From Prauserella rugosa (GTDB lineage: Bacteria; Actinomycetota; Actinomycetes; Mycobacteriales; Pseudonocardiaceae), in assembly GCF_000719975.1 (NCBI RefSeq), contig NZ_JOIJ01000004.1:248001-312000 (forward strand): a DNA stretch of 64,000 bases, in the 5' to 3' direction. Each line of letters opens with the position of its first letter. Position 1 is the stretch's first letter. Of the stretch, positions 38,458 to 46,507 are shown piece by piece. The notes beneath the pieces were generated by a model. It ran no database searches and was not told where the DNA came from. It was given only the letters and a program-made list of their open reading frames with translations. Position numbers and translations under genes: made by a program.

Positions 38458-39507
38458 TCATGCCTCGTCAGCCGGCTGCGACGGTGCCGGCTGCGCGAAC
38501 TCGGCACGCACCCCGAGCAGACGCACCGGCCGGTCGAGTTCGAACCGCCCGAGCACCTCCAGCGCCGCGGTCTCGAGCTCGTCCGCCTCACTCGTGGGCG
38601 CGCCGAGCGACATGCTGCGGGTCTGCGTGACGAACGGGGCGAAGCGGACCTTCACCACCACCCTGACCGCGGGCCTCCCCTCGGCGACGACGTCGGCCGA
38701 CACGCGCCGCGCCAGCTGCCGCACGGCACCCTCCAACGCGCCGCGGTCGGTGAGATTGCGCTGGAACGTCGTCTCGCGGCTGCGCGACTTCGGCACGTAC
38801 GGCGTTGCCGTGACGTCCCGATCGCCCCACCCGTGCGCGAGCACGCGGAAGAACGGCCCCATGGTCGGGCCGAACCGTGCGGCGAGGTCGTCGCGATCGG
38901 CCGCAGCCAGCTGGCCGACGGTGTGGATACCCGCCTCGGCGAGCTTCTTCGTGGTACGCCCGCCGATCCCCCACAGCGCGTCCGGCGGGCGATCGGCCAT
39001 GGTGGGCATCCATTCGCGTTCGGTGATCCGGTGGATCCCGCCCGGTTTGGCGAATCCCGTCGCGGTTTTGGCGCGCAGTTTGTTGTCGCCGATGCCGACG
39101 GAACATTCGAGCCCGGTGCGTTCCCGTACCGTCTGCCGCACCCGGCGCGCCAGCGCTTCGGGATCGTCGGTGTCGGAACCGAGAAAAGCCTCGTCCCATC
39201 CGGCGACCTCGACCACGACCGGAAGTTCCCGCAATACGGCCATGACGCGTTCGGACACCTCTTCGTAAGCGGCGACATCGGAGGGCAGGAACACCGCATC
39301 CGGGCATTTGCGGAGCGCGGTTCGCAACGGCATTCCGGAATGCACGCCGAATTCGCGCGCCTCGTACGAGGCGGTGGCGACGACCCCACGCTGTTGCGGA
39401 TCGCCTTGTCCGCCGACCACCACGGGTTTGCCCCGTAACTCCGGGTGCCGCGCGACCTCGACGGCTGCGATGAACTGGTCGAGATCGACGTGCAGTATCC
39501 ACTCCAC
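38458..39507 (-). CDS. dinB2: DinB2-type Y-family DNA polymerase
   Basis: 349 residues from GTG 39507. Y-family catalytic residues: HVDLDQFIAAVE and GWDEAFLG, with SYEAREFGVHSGMPLR for the fingers and SVGIGDNKLRAKTATGFAKP later. The sequence follows the actinobacterial DinB2 branch, whose mycobacterial members lack a beta-clamp tail and readily insert ribonucleotides; here too no clamp motif is seen at the C-terminus (PSQPADEA). Role: translesion or low-fidelity synthesis. Placed alone between parE and whiB. Confidence 0.88.
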   Translation of the reverse strand: MEWILHVDLDQFIAAVEVARHPELRGKPVVVGGQGDPQQRGVVATASYEAREFGVHSGMPLRTALRKCPDAVFLPSDVAAYEEVSERVMAVLRELPVVVEVAGWDEAFLGSDTDDPEALARRVRQTVRERTGLECSVGIGDNKLRAKTATGFAKPGGIHRITEREWMPTMADRPPDALWGIGGRTTKKLAEAGIHTVGQLAAADRDDLAARFGPTMGPFFRVLAHGWGDRDVTATPYVPKSRSRETTFQRNLTDRGALEGAVRQLARRVSADVVAEGRPAVRVVVKVRFAPFVTQTRSMSLGAPTSEADELETAALEVLGRFELDRPVRLLGVRAEFAQPAPSQPADEA

Positions 39508-39829
39508 GCCGATCAGTATGCGGCGAAATCGATACCCGGGGAAATCGTTCCCGCGGTTCACCTTTCGACCCCGTCAACGCGCGCAGGAATGTGGTACGGC
39601 GCACGTGACGGACGTCGCGCCACCGGGAAGCCCCGAACGGAACAACAAGTGGCCACGTACACGTTGACCCAGGTGCTCGCTGATTGCGACGCGTTTCCCG
39701 TGACTTCCCGTGCCGATCTCTTCGCGGGTGAGACGCGTGCCCGACATCGCCCGCGGAACGGCCGCGGCGATCTGGCGTCGACGTGACGGCAGGCGAGACG
39801 ACCACGCCGCGAAAGGAGGGCGGCAGACC
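39508..39829 (+). other. Gap upstream of whiB
   Basis: 322 bp with no convincing gene. A TTGACC at 39664-39669 could be a minus-35 element, but no matching minus-ten is placed correctly. Presumably holds the whiB promoter and a long leader. Confidence 0.4.
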
Positions 39830-40141
39830 ATGACCACACCAGAGAAGACCACGTTCGTCAGGGACACGTTCGACCGAACCCAGGATCTGGGCTGGGTCGA
39901 CGACGCCGCCTGCCGCGACGAGGACCCGGAGCTGTTCTTCCCCGTCTCCGCCATGGGCCCCGGCGCTCAGCAGGCGGAGCAGGCCAAGGCCGTCTGTGCA
40001 CGCTGCCCCGTCCGGGAGCAGTGTCTGAGCTACGCGCTGGAGTCCGGACTGGACTTCGGGGTCTTCGGCGGCCTCACCCAGGAGGAACGCCGGGAGCTGG
40101 CCCGCAAGCGGCGCGACCGGAACTCTCCGCACGCGGCCTGA
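39830..40141 (+). CDS. whiB: WhiB-family iron-sulfur transcription regulator
   Basis: 103 residues from ATG 39830 with a strong AAAGGAGG 10 nt upstream. The four cluster ligands are Cys in DAACRDED and in CARCPVREQC. Next come the WhiB turn GVFGGL and the basic tail EERRELARKRRDR. It binds a [4Fe-4S] cluster and contacts the sigma factor; closest by eye to the WhiB1/WblE type. A perfect 16-bp terminator follows the stop. Confidence 0.93.
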   Translation: MTTPEKTTFVRDTFDRTQDLGWVDDAACRDEDPELFFPVSAMGPGAQQAEQAKAVCARCPVREQCLSYALESGLDFGVFGGLTQEERRELARKRRDRNSPHAA

Positions 40142-40149
40142 TCCGGACC

Positions 40150-40190
40150 GGCTCGTCGGGTGGTGGTCCCCCGGCACCACCCGACGAGCC
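40150..40190 (+). terminator. whiB terminator
   Basis: GGCTCGTCGGGTGGTG (40150-40165) is the exact complement of CACCACCCGACGAGCC (40175-40190), a 16-bp stem with a 9-nt loop, 8 nt after the whiB stop. The following bases CCCTTCG give no real T-run. Confidence 0.85.
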
Positions 40191-40251
40191 CCCTTCGACA
40201 CACCAGGTATCCCCCATCCGGAGGGAAATGTCCGGATATGCACCGATCCGC

Positions 40252-40303
40252 ATGCACCATGGGACGACCCCCGACGTCGCCCCATGGTGCATATATGCAT
40301 GCA
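40252..40303. repeat. AT-rich palindrome cluster
   Basis: ATGCACCATGGG (40252-40263) and CCCATGGTGCAT (40281-40292) form a perfect 12-bp inverted repeat with a 17-nt spacer. The right arm runs into TGCATATATGCA (40288-40299), itself palindromic, and TGCATGCA (40296-40303). This is an unusual AT-rich block in a GC-rich window. Confidence 0.8.
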
Positions 40304-40573
40304 TAGCCGACCGGCACGCCGGTAACGAAGCGGCGCTGCGCTGCGATTCCAATCACACACGGCGCCGTGTGGCTATTCATAACAGGTACGCATCAACCTG
40401 GGTGATGTTCGATAACTGAGGTGCCTTACGGTGGGGAACCCGAACAGGCACAACGCGTGAAATAAAGCCCAGGCACTGGGGTCGGATGCGCTGAAGGTGT
40501 CGCTCTGCGGCGTTGTCACCTGATCAGTCGCACAAGCCCACCCCCGGGGTCCGGCATACCGGAAGGGGCACGT

Positions 40574-41314
40574 TTGACACAGCAGGTCACGACACAGGAC
40601 GGCCAGGGCGCGTTCGCCGCGGCGACGGGTCGCAGCCTCGAGAGCGACAACGCCAAGCCCCGGTACATGGAGTACCAGCGCGAACTGATCCGGCCGTACG
40701 CCGGACGCTCGGTGCTCGAGATCGGCGCGGGCGACGGAGAGTTCGTCTCCGGTTACCACGACGCCGAGCGCTACGTGGTCACCGACGTCGACCCCGAAGC
40801 CGTGCAGCAGATGAAGGCCCGGTTCGCCGACCGCAAGGACGTCGAGGTCCAGCAGTTCGACGGCGACGGCAGCGGCCGCCTCGACGAGCCCGTCGAGACG
40901 CTGCTGGCGATCAACGTGCTCGAGCACATCGAGGACGACGCGGGTGCGCTGCGCAGCCTGTCCCGCTCGGTGACCCCCGGCGGCAAGATCATCCTGTTCG
41001 TGCCCGCCTACATGCAGCTGTACGGCGAGTTCGACCGCATGGTCGGGCACTTCCGCCGCTACACCCCGCGTACCGCGGCCGAGGCCGCACGCCGCGCGGG
41101 ACTGTCCGTGGAGGTCTCCAAGCCGGTCAACTTCCTGGGCGCGTTCGCCTGGTGGGCCGCGGTGCGCAAGGGCGGCACGGGTTCGCCGAACCCGAAGCTG
41201 GTCTCGCTCTACGACCGCTACGTCGTGCCCGTCACGAAGGCCATCGAGAAGAACGTGCGCGTGCCGTTCGGCCAGTCGGTCCTGCTCGTGGCTCGGACGC
41301 CGACGGAGTCGTGA
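40574..41314 (+). CDS. Class I SAM-dependent methyltransferase
   Basis: 246 residues from TTG 40574 with GGAAGGGG 5 nt upstream. SAM-binding motif I is VLEIGAGDGEF, motif II YVVTDVDPEAV, and motif IV region TLLAINVLEHIEDD, a pattern shared with UbiE/MT11-type enzymes. The C-terminal half carries FRRYTPRTAAEAARRAGL as in polysaccharide- or lipid-associated methyltransferases. Substrate unknown; no operon partner. A hairpin with a T-rich tail follows. Confidence 0.82.
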   Translation: MTQQVTTQDGQGAFAAATGRSLESDNAKPRYMEYQRELIRPYAGRSVLEIGAGDGEFVSGYHDAERYVVTDVDPEAVQQMKARFADRKDVEVQQFDGDGSGRLDEPVETLLAINVLEHIEDDAGALRSLSRSVTPGGKIILFVPAYMQLYGEFDRMVGHFRRYTPRTAAEAARRAGLSVEVSKPVNFLGAFAWWAAVRKGGTGSPNPKLVSLYDRYVVPVTKAIEKNVRVPFGQSVLLVARTPTES

Positions 41315-41345
41315 CGCGGCACCGGCCGCTCCGGTCTCGCGACCC

Positions 41346-41368
41346 GGCGCTTCACGGCGCCTTTGTTT
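41346..41368 (+). terminator. Intrinsic terminator of the methyltransferase gene
   Basis: GGCGC (41346-41350) and GCGCC (41357-41361) form a short stem with a 6-nt loop, followed at once by TTTGTTT (41362-41368), one of the few T-runs in the window. Confidence 0.65.
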
Positions 41369-41524
41369 CACCGCGAGACAACAGAATTCACGGGATTCAC
41401 TGCGACGCGGGCGGATTCGGCGGATCGGTTCTCGCCCCTCCCCGGCCGCTCCCGCTGCTACCGTTCGTGGAGTACCGCCCGGCTCTGCCGGCGCATCGAA
41501 CGGGAGCGGAGGGGCACACCGCCG

Positions 41525-42850
41525 ATGGAGATCATCACCATCGACACGCCGTCGCTGGGCGATCGCAGTTACCTCGTGCACGACGGGCGGGTGGCGTTCG
41601 CGGTCGACCCACAACGCGACATCGACCGAGTACTCGCGTTGTTGGAGGACCGCGGCGTCCGCCTGTCGCACGTGTTCGAGACGCACATCCACAACGACTA
41701 CGTGACGGGCGGCCTGGCCCTGGCGCGGCTCACCGGGGCCGCCTACCACGTCAACGCCGACGATCCCGTCGGCTTCGAACGCACCCCCATCTCCGACGGC
41801 GACGTCGTCGAGGTCGGCTCGATGCGCGTCCGCGCGCTCGCCACGCCGGGGCACACCTTCACGCACCTGTCGTATGCGGCGACAGCCGACGGGGCGACAC
41901 CGGTGGTGTTCACCGGCGGATCGCTGCTCTACGGCTCGACGGGCAGGCCGGATCTGCTGGGGCCAGAGCACACCGAGGACCTGGCACACGCCCAGCACGC
42001 CTCCGCGCGCAGGCTCGCCGAGGAACTGCCCGACGACACCCGGATCATGCCCACGCACGGTTTCGGCAGCTTCTGCTCGGCGACGCCGACGTCCGGGGAC
42101 TCCTCGACGATCGGCAGGGAGAAGCAGGTCAACCCGGCCCTGACCGTGGACGAGGAGTCGTACGTCGAGTCGCTCATCGCGGGCCTCGACGTCTACCCGG
42201 CCTACTACGCACACATGGCGCCCGCCAACCTGGCCGGCCCCTCGGAGCCGGACCTGACCCTGCCCGACCGGGCGGACGCCGCCGAGCTGCGCAGGCGCAT
42301 CGACGCCGGCGAATGGGTGGTCGATCTGCGCACCCGCACGGCGTTCGCGGCGGGACACGTGGCCGGCACGCTGAACTTCGGCATCGACGGTGGGTTCGCG
42401 ACGTACCTCGGCTGGCTGCTGCCGTGGGGTACGCCGTTGACCCTACTGGGCGAGACCGTCGAGCAGGTGGCCGAGGCCCAGCGGGAGCTGGTGCGGATCG
42501 GCGTGGACCGACTGGAGGCCGCCGCGACCGGCAACGTGCGCGAGTGGGCGTTCGGCGGTGAGCTGCGCAGTTTCGAGACCGCGTGCTTCGCCGACCTCGC
42601 CCAGGTGCGTCACCACCGGCCCGTCGTCGTGCTCGACGTGCGGCGCCGTTCGGAGTGGGACGAGGGGCATCTCGACGACGCGGTGCACATCCCGCTACAC
42701 GAGTTGCTGGACCGGATGGACGAGATCCCGGACGGCGAGGTGTGGGTGCACTGCAAGTCCGGCTATCGCGCGGGTATCGCGGCGTCCCTGCTGGACGCGG
42801 CGGGCCGGCGGGTCGTGTCGATCAACGACGACTTCGCCGCCGCTGCCTGA
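41525..42850 (+). CDS. MBL-fold persulfide dioxygenase-like protein with two rhodanese domains
   Basis: 441 residues from ATG 41525. N-terminal metallo-beta-lactamase domain (1-240): ETHIHNDYVTGG, TPGHTFTHLSY and PTHGFGSFC give the ETHE1-like metal ligands. Then two rhodanese modules: the first (about 255-345; WVVDLRTRTAFAAGHVAG) lacks an active-site Cys, the second (about 350-440; VLDVRRRSEWDEGHLDDA, then VHCKSGYRAG) keeps Cys. Probably oxidises or transfers sulfane sulfur in sulfide detoxification. Single gene. Confidence 0.85.
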   Translation: MEIITIDTPSLGDRSYLVHDGRVAFAVDPQRDIDRVLALLEDRGVRLSHVFETHIHNDYVTGGLALARLTGAAYHVNADDPVGFERTPISDGDVVEVGSMRVRALATPGHTFTHLSYAATADGATPVVFTGGSLLYGSTGRPDLLGPEHTEDLAHAQHASARRLAEELPDDTRIMPTHGFGSFCSATPTSGDSSTIGREKQVNPALTVDEESYVESLIAGLDVYPAYYAHMAPANLAGPSEPDLTLPDRADAAELRRRIDAGEWVVDLRTRTAFAAGHVAGTLNFGIDGGFATYLGWLLPWGTPLTLLGETVEQVAEAQRELVRIGVDRLEAAATGNVREWAFGGELRSFETACFADLAQVRHHRPVVVLDVRRRSEWDEGHLDDAVHIPLHELLDRMDEIPDGEVWVHCKSGYRAGIAASLLDAAGRRVVSINDDFAAAA

Positions 42851-42858
42851 GCGTCGTC

Positions 42859-42908
42859 GAGGGCCACCGAGGCCACCAAGGCCACCGAGACCGTCGAGGC
42901 CACCGTGG
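42859..42908 (+). repeat. 9-bp imperfect tandem repeat
   Basis: Repeats of GAGGCCACC-type units with small variations fill most of the gap between the MBL protein and the toxin-antitoxin genes. The period is three codons, but no gene spans it. Confidence 0.7.
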
Positions 42909-42931
42909 TGGCACAGCAGGCGACGGGTGGA

Positions 42932-42961
42932 TTGCCACCCGCATCCCACCCGGAGTAGGAT
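42932..42961 (+). promoter_or_regulatory. Promoter of the MazEF-like pair
   Basis: TTGCCA (42932-42937), 18-bp spacer, TAGGAT (42956-42961), then 6 nt to ATG 42968. A leaderless arrangement with a readable minus-35. Confidence 0.65.
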
Positions 42962-42967
42962 GACGGT

Positions 42968-43243
42968 ATGACCACCAGGGCTGCCGAGCGTGAGGACCGC
43001 GAGCAGCGCACGTCGCGCACCACGAAGGTGAGCGTCAGCCTGCCCACGGTCGACATCGCGTTCGTGGACCGCTACGCCGCCGAGTTCGAGATCGGTTCAC
43101 GGTCCGCGGTGCTGCACAAGGCCATCGAGCTGCTCCGCGCGTCCCAGTTGTCCGATGCGTACGCGGACGCCTGGGACGAGTGGGAGTCCTCGGACGAGGC
43201 CGAGATCTGGGAGTCGTCCACCGCCGACGGCCTCGCGCACTGA
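42968..43243 (+). CDS. Ribbon-helix-helix antitoxin (MazE-like)
   Basis: 91 residues. The region TTKVSVSLPTVDIAFVDRYAAE has the beta strand and first helix of a ribbon-helix-helix DNA-binding domain, followed by GSRSAVLHKAIELLR for the second helix. The acidic tail (DEWESSDEAEIWESS) is the usual toxin-neutralising arm. Five bases upstream of the MazF-like gene, so co-transcribed. Expected to bind its own promoter; TAGGAT sits 6 nt before the ATG. Confidence 0.82.
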   Translation: MTTRAAEREDREQRTSRTTKVSVSLPTVDIAFVDRYAAEFEIGSRSAVLHKAIELLRASQLSDAYADAWDEWESSDEAEIWESSTADGLAH

Positions 43244-43248
43244 CGCCC

Positions 43249-43596
43249 ATGCGGCGCGGTGACGTCTACCTGGCCGATTTCGAGCCTGTCCGCGGCACCG
43301 AGGCGAACAAGCGCAGGCCGGTGATCGTCGTGAGCAACGACGGTGCGAACGACACGGCCGCGCGGCTCGGTCGCGGCGTGCTCACGGTCGTACCGGTCAC
43401 GTCGAACACGAAGCGGGTCTACCCGTTCCAGGTGTTGCTGCCCGCCGGGGAATGCGGTTTGCAGACCGATTCGAAAGCGCAGGCCGAACAGGTCCGGTCG
43501 ATCGCGGTGGAGCGCTTCGGCGCCCGCCTCGGAAGGCTGACGCCGAAGCTGCTGCAACAGGTGGACGAGGCGCTGCGCGTCCACCTCGGACTGTGA
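43249..43596 (+). CDS. MazF-family toxin (endoribonuclease)
   Basis: 115 residues from ATG 43249. MazF/PemK fold: RRGDVYLADFEPVRGTEANK, then RRPVIVVSND, the conserved TVVPVTSNT and QTDSKAQAEQVRSIAVERF. The Arg and Ser/Thr positions used for RNA cleavage are present. Cuts mRNA at a short motif that cannot be predicted. Encoded directly after the antitoxin and ends 15 bp before a convergent secreted-protein gene. Confidence 0.88.
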   Translation: MRRGDVYLADFEPVRGTEANKRRPVIVVSNDGANDTAARLGRGVLTVVPVTSNTKRVYPFQVLLPAGECGLQTDSKAQAEQVRSIAVERFGARLGRLTPKLLQQVDEALRVHLGL

Positions 43597-43611
43597 CGCG
43601 CCTCCGCGTGC

Positions 43612-44124
43612 CTACGCGGCTGCCGCGCCCGCCGTACCCCAGGCAGCGGCGTTCGAGGCAGACGTGACCGCGGCGGCTTCCGGCGCGGGCGACTTCCCGT
43701 CGGGGAGTTCGAGGAACGCCGCGCAGGAGACCGCGACGTACGCGCGTTCGGGAGCGCGGTAGGCGACCTCGGCCCACCGGTTGTCGGTGACCTGTTCACC
43801 GTCGGAACCGACACAGCTGTAGGTGCCGCCGACGACGTAGGGCGCGCACGGCTCCGAGCCGGACTGCACACAGGTGGTGTAGTTGTCGCAGGTCAGGGTC
43901 GTCAGTGCCGACGCGCCGACCTCCGGTCCGGTGCGCACGTTCAACCGGCACTCGTTCACCTCGGCGGCGTGGACCAGTGCGGGCCGGGCGCTCTCGTCCC
44001 GCTCGACGGCGGACGCGCTCTCCTGTGCGGATGCCGCGGTCGCCCCCGTGGCGGCGATGGTGGCCACACCTGCCAGCAGGACGGCGAGTCGCGACGGTCT
44101 TCTCCTCACCTGGATGCCTCTCAC
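43612..44124 (-). CDS. Secreted cysteine-rich hypothetical protein
   Basis: 170 residues. Signal peptide: RRRPSRLAVLLAGVATIAATGATAASA. The mature part has six Cys in a compact domain (NECRLNVRTGPEVG, then TCDNYTTCVQSGSEPC, YSCVGSDG and SCAAF), with LNVRTGPEVG resembling a bacterial SH3-like start, then an Ala/Ser/Pro tail. Two in-frame GTG starts, 44124 and 44109, each have a purine-rich ribosome site because an 11-bp segment is duplicated; 44124 has the better one (GAGGAGG). Function unknown. Confidence 0.75.
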   Translation of the reverse strand: MRGIQVRRRPSRLAVLLAGVATIAATGATAASAQESASAVERDESARPALVHAAEVNECRLNVRTGPEVGASALTTLTCDNYTTCVQSGSEPCAPYVVGGTYSCVGSDGEQVTDNRWAEVAYRAPERAYVAVSCAAFLELPDGKSPAPEAAAVTSASNAAAWGTAGAAAA

Positions 44125-44130
44125 CTGGAT
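44105..44130 (-). repeat. Duplicated translation-start segment
   Basis: CTCACCTGGAT occurs at 44105-44115 and 44120-44130, 15 bp apart. On the minus strand each copy supplies a GTG in the same frame, so the secreted protein gene carries two tandem start sites, each with its own ribosome site. Confidence 0.85.
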
Positions 44131-44330
44131 ACCTCCTCGTCGGCGTGCGAGGGTCGGCGGACATCGCGATCCGCCTCGCCCCGCGCGTGATCAACTGTCA
44201 TGGTGGGTATCGGATGTGGTGGGGTTCCCCTCGATCGCCGAACCGGCTGGTTCGCCGGTTTCCCTCCGACGACCGAGGGGTACGCGCCAACGCCCGAGCC
44301 GACCGTCGACCACGAGAGCAGGAAACCGAC

Positions 44331-45767
44331 TTGTCCTCCCGAACCGCCGAGTCCTCCGGACATGCCGACGCCGACGAGCCGGCGGAGGAGTCCGTGACCA
44401 ACGGACCCGACGACCCGGCCGGCGAGCCCGACACACGCTCGGATCGGACGATCGTGCTCGGGCTCATCGCCGATCCCGACATGCCGGAGGCGATCGCCGA
44501 TCACCTGGCCGAGACACTCCCCGACGAGCTCGGCGAGGGCTGGCGGATCGAGGTGGACGCCGACCCGGTCACGGCGTCGTTGAAGGGCACATCCGAGATC
44601 CTCGAGCAGACGGCGCATCTGTGCGATTCGCACGGCTGGACCTACGCCATCTGCATCACCGACCTGCCGGTGCGTTCGGAGGACGGCCCGGTCGTGGCGG
44701 ACGTCGACCACGACCGCGGGGTCGCGGTCATGTCCGTACCGGGGATCGGCGGATTCCAGACCCGCAGGCGGATCCATCGCGTGGTGCGGCAGGTGCTGGA
44801 CGACCTGCACGAGGACTACGGCGAGCGGCACGAGCCGGGCGAGTCGCACGTGGAGCACCGGCACGGCTTGAGCAGCGGCGTCATCCGCGGCATCGCGCCG
44901 ATCCGGCGGAAGGTGGCGACGCTCGAGGACAGTCACCTCGACGTGCGGTACGTGACTCCGGGCAAACGCGGCGTACTGCGCCTGCTGTCGGGGATGGTGC
45001 GCACGAACCGGCCGTGGCGGCTCGTGTTCGGACTGTCGCGCGCGCTGGCGGCCGCGGTCGCGACGAGTGCGTTCGGACTGTCGTCGAGCACGATCTGGAT
45101 GGTCGGCGACCAGTTGGACATCGGCTTCAAGATACTCACCACGTTCACGGCGATCGCGGCGTTGGTGATCTGGCTGATCGCCGCCCACGATCTGTGGGAG
45201 AAGCGCGACAACACCAGATCGGATCCGGAGCTGGCGCGGCTGTACAACGCCTCCACCCTGCTCACCCTCATCATCGGCGTGGTGGTGCTGCAGGTGATCC
45301 TGTTCGCCGTCAACTTCGCGCTGGCCGGGCTGATCCTTCCGGCCTCCCTGCTGACGAGCATGCTCGGCAGCGAGGCGACCGTCGGCACGTATCTGGCGGT
45401 GGCGTGGGCGTTCACCACGCTCGGCGGGATCGCCGGGGCACTCGGCTCGAGTCTGGAGTCCGACCAGGCGGTCCGTCAGGCGGCCTACGGCTATCGCGAG
45501 AGCCAGCGCCGCGCGGAGCACCAGGAACGCGAGCAGCAACGCGAGCGCGACGAGGAAGCGGGCGAAGAGGCGGCGAGACAAGCCGTCCGCGACCAGGCCA
45601 CCGACGAGGAAAACACTGACGAGAAGAACGGTGACGGGGAACGCGCCGCCGAGGAGAACACCGCAGCGGAGAGCGCCGCACAGGAAAACACCGGCGATTC
45701 CGGCGAGCGAGCACGCGACGACGCGGCGGCCGATTCGTCGGACGGTCGGCAGCGCGAGGCGGGCTGA
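44331..45767 (+). CDS. Hypothetical four-helix membrane protein
   Basis: 478 residues from TTG 44331 (GCAGGAAACC upstream; GTG 44394 is an alternative). N-terminal soluble domain of about 220 residues starting IVLGLIADPDMPEAIADHLA, with an alternating alpha/beta pattern and GIGGFQTRRRIHRVV. Four predicted membrane segments follow at about 228-255, 268-290, 307-345 and 350-377. The last 95 residues are highly charged and repetitive (Glu, Arg, Ala, Asp). No family recognised. Confidence 0.75.
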   Translation: MSSRTAESSGHADADEPAEESVTNGPDDPAGEPDTRSDRTIVLGLIADPDMPEAIADHLAETLPDELGEGWRIEVDADPVTASLKGTSEILEQTAHLCDSHGWTYAICITDLPVRSEDGPVVADVDHDRGVAVMSVPGIGGFQTRRRIHRVVRQVLDDLHEDYGERHEPGESHVEHRHGLSSGVIRGIAPIRRKVATLEDSHLDVRYVTPGKRGVLRLLSGMVRTNRPWRLVFGLSRALAAAVATSAFGLSSSTIWMVGDQLDIGFKILTTFTAIAALVIWLIAAHDLWEKRDNTRSDPELARLYNASTLLTLIIGVVVLQVILFAVNFALAGLILPASLLTSMLGSEATVGTYLAVAWAFTTLGGIAGALGSSLESDQAVRQAAYGYRESQRRAEHQEREQQRERDEEAGEEAARQAVRDQATDEENTDEKNGDGERAAEENTAAESAAQENTGDSGERARDDAAADSSDGRQREAG

Positions 45768-45800
45768 CCGCACCCGCCGGGCGCGTGCTCCGTCGCAGGC

Positions 45801-46370
45801 CTACGCGTCGCCAGCGAGTCGGGTGATGGCCGCGGCGACCTGATCGCCGTCGGGGATCGTCGTGGGCGTGAGCACGAACTGCACGGCCAGGCCCACGATC
45901 ATCGAGTAAACCACCGCGCCGAGCCCGTCGGCGGTGGCGGCATCGATCTCGCCGGCGTCGCGGTTGAGCACCATCGCGGCGAGTTCCACCCTGGCCTGTC
46001 TTCCTGCGTCCGCGAGGGCGTCCCGGATGTCCTCGTCGAACTCTGCCTGCCCGTACGCCTGCACGGTGGCGATCACCAGTTCACGATGCTCCGGCAACGA
46101 CGCCAGCAGTTCCCGCATCGCCACCCGGAGCCGCTGCACCGGGTCAGCTCCGGCCGTCGCCCGCACGGCGCGTTCGATCATGTCGCCCCACTCGTTCTGC
46201 GCCTCGAGTGCGGCGAGGTTCATGAGCGCGTCCTTGGAGCCGAAGTGGTAGCCGATGGACGCGAGGTGCGAACCGGCCGCCGTGGCGATGTCGCGCGCGG
46301 TCGTGCGCGAGTACCCCTTCTCGACGAGGCAGCGCCGCGCGCCGGCCAGAAGATCCTCACGTTGGCTCAT
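45801..46370 (-). CDS. TetR-family repressor of the adjacent MFS gene
   Basis: 189 residues. HTH: CLVEKGYSRTTARDIATAAGSHLASIGYHFGSKDAL, typical of TetR, then an all-helical ligand domain with SLPEHRELVIATVQAYGQ. Divergent from a 14-helix-type MFS transporter; two ACGTACGTACA sites in between overlap the MFS promoter, so auto- and cross-repression relieved by a transported drug is the likely scheme. Effector unknown. Confidence 0.88.
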   Translation of the reverse strand: MSQREDLLAGARRCLVEKGYSRTTARDIATAAGSHLASIGYHFGSKDALMNLAALEAQNEWGDMIERAVRATAGADPVQRLRVAMRELLASLPEHRELVIATVQAYGQAEFDEDIRDALADAGRQARVELAAMVLNRDAGEIDAATADGLGAVVYSMIVGLAVQFVLTPTTIPDGDQVAAAITRLAGDA

Positions 46371-46454
46371 GGCGTACCACTATGCCGCCTCCGACCGGGG
46401 CTTCGACGAGGCGGCTCCGGGCTCCACGGCAATTGATGGCCTTGACCTGCTCGT

Positions 46455-46499
46455 TTTTACGTACGTACATCTTGCGCTCGATTTTGACGTACGTACAAT
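46455..46499 (+). promoter_or_regulatory. TetR operator pair over the MFS promoter
   Basis: ACGTACGTACA occurs at 46459-46469 and again at 46487-46497, 28 bp start to start; each contains a self-complementary TACGTA core. Minus-35 TTGCGC (46472-46477), 16-bp spacer, minus-ten TACAAT (46494-46499), then 8 nt to ATG 46508. The second site covers the minus-ten. Confidence 0.8.
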
Positions 46500-46507
46500 C
46501 AAATGGC

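Larger units (their letters stand above)
40142..40573. other. Gene-free gap after whiB rich in palindromes
   Basis: 432 bp without a gene. Contains the whiB terminator (40150-40190), an AT-rich palindrome cluster (40252-40303) and a perfect 16-bp palindrome CACACGGCGCCGTGTG (40356-40371). The last 100 bp probably hold the promoter of the methyltransferase at 40574. Confidence 0.6.

Noticed and set aside
39652..39786. Possible short leader peptide upstream of whiB
   Set aside because: Begins at a GTG without a clear ribosome site and shows no conserved feature that can be judged from one sequence.
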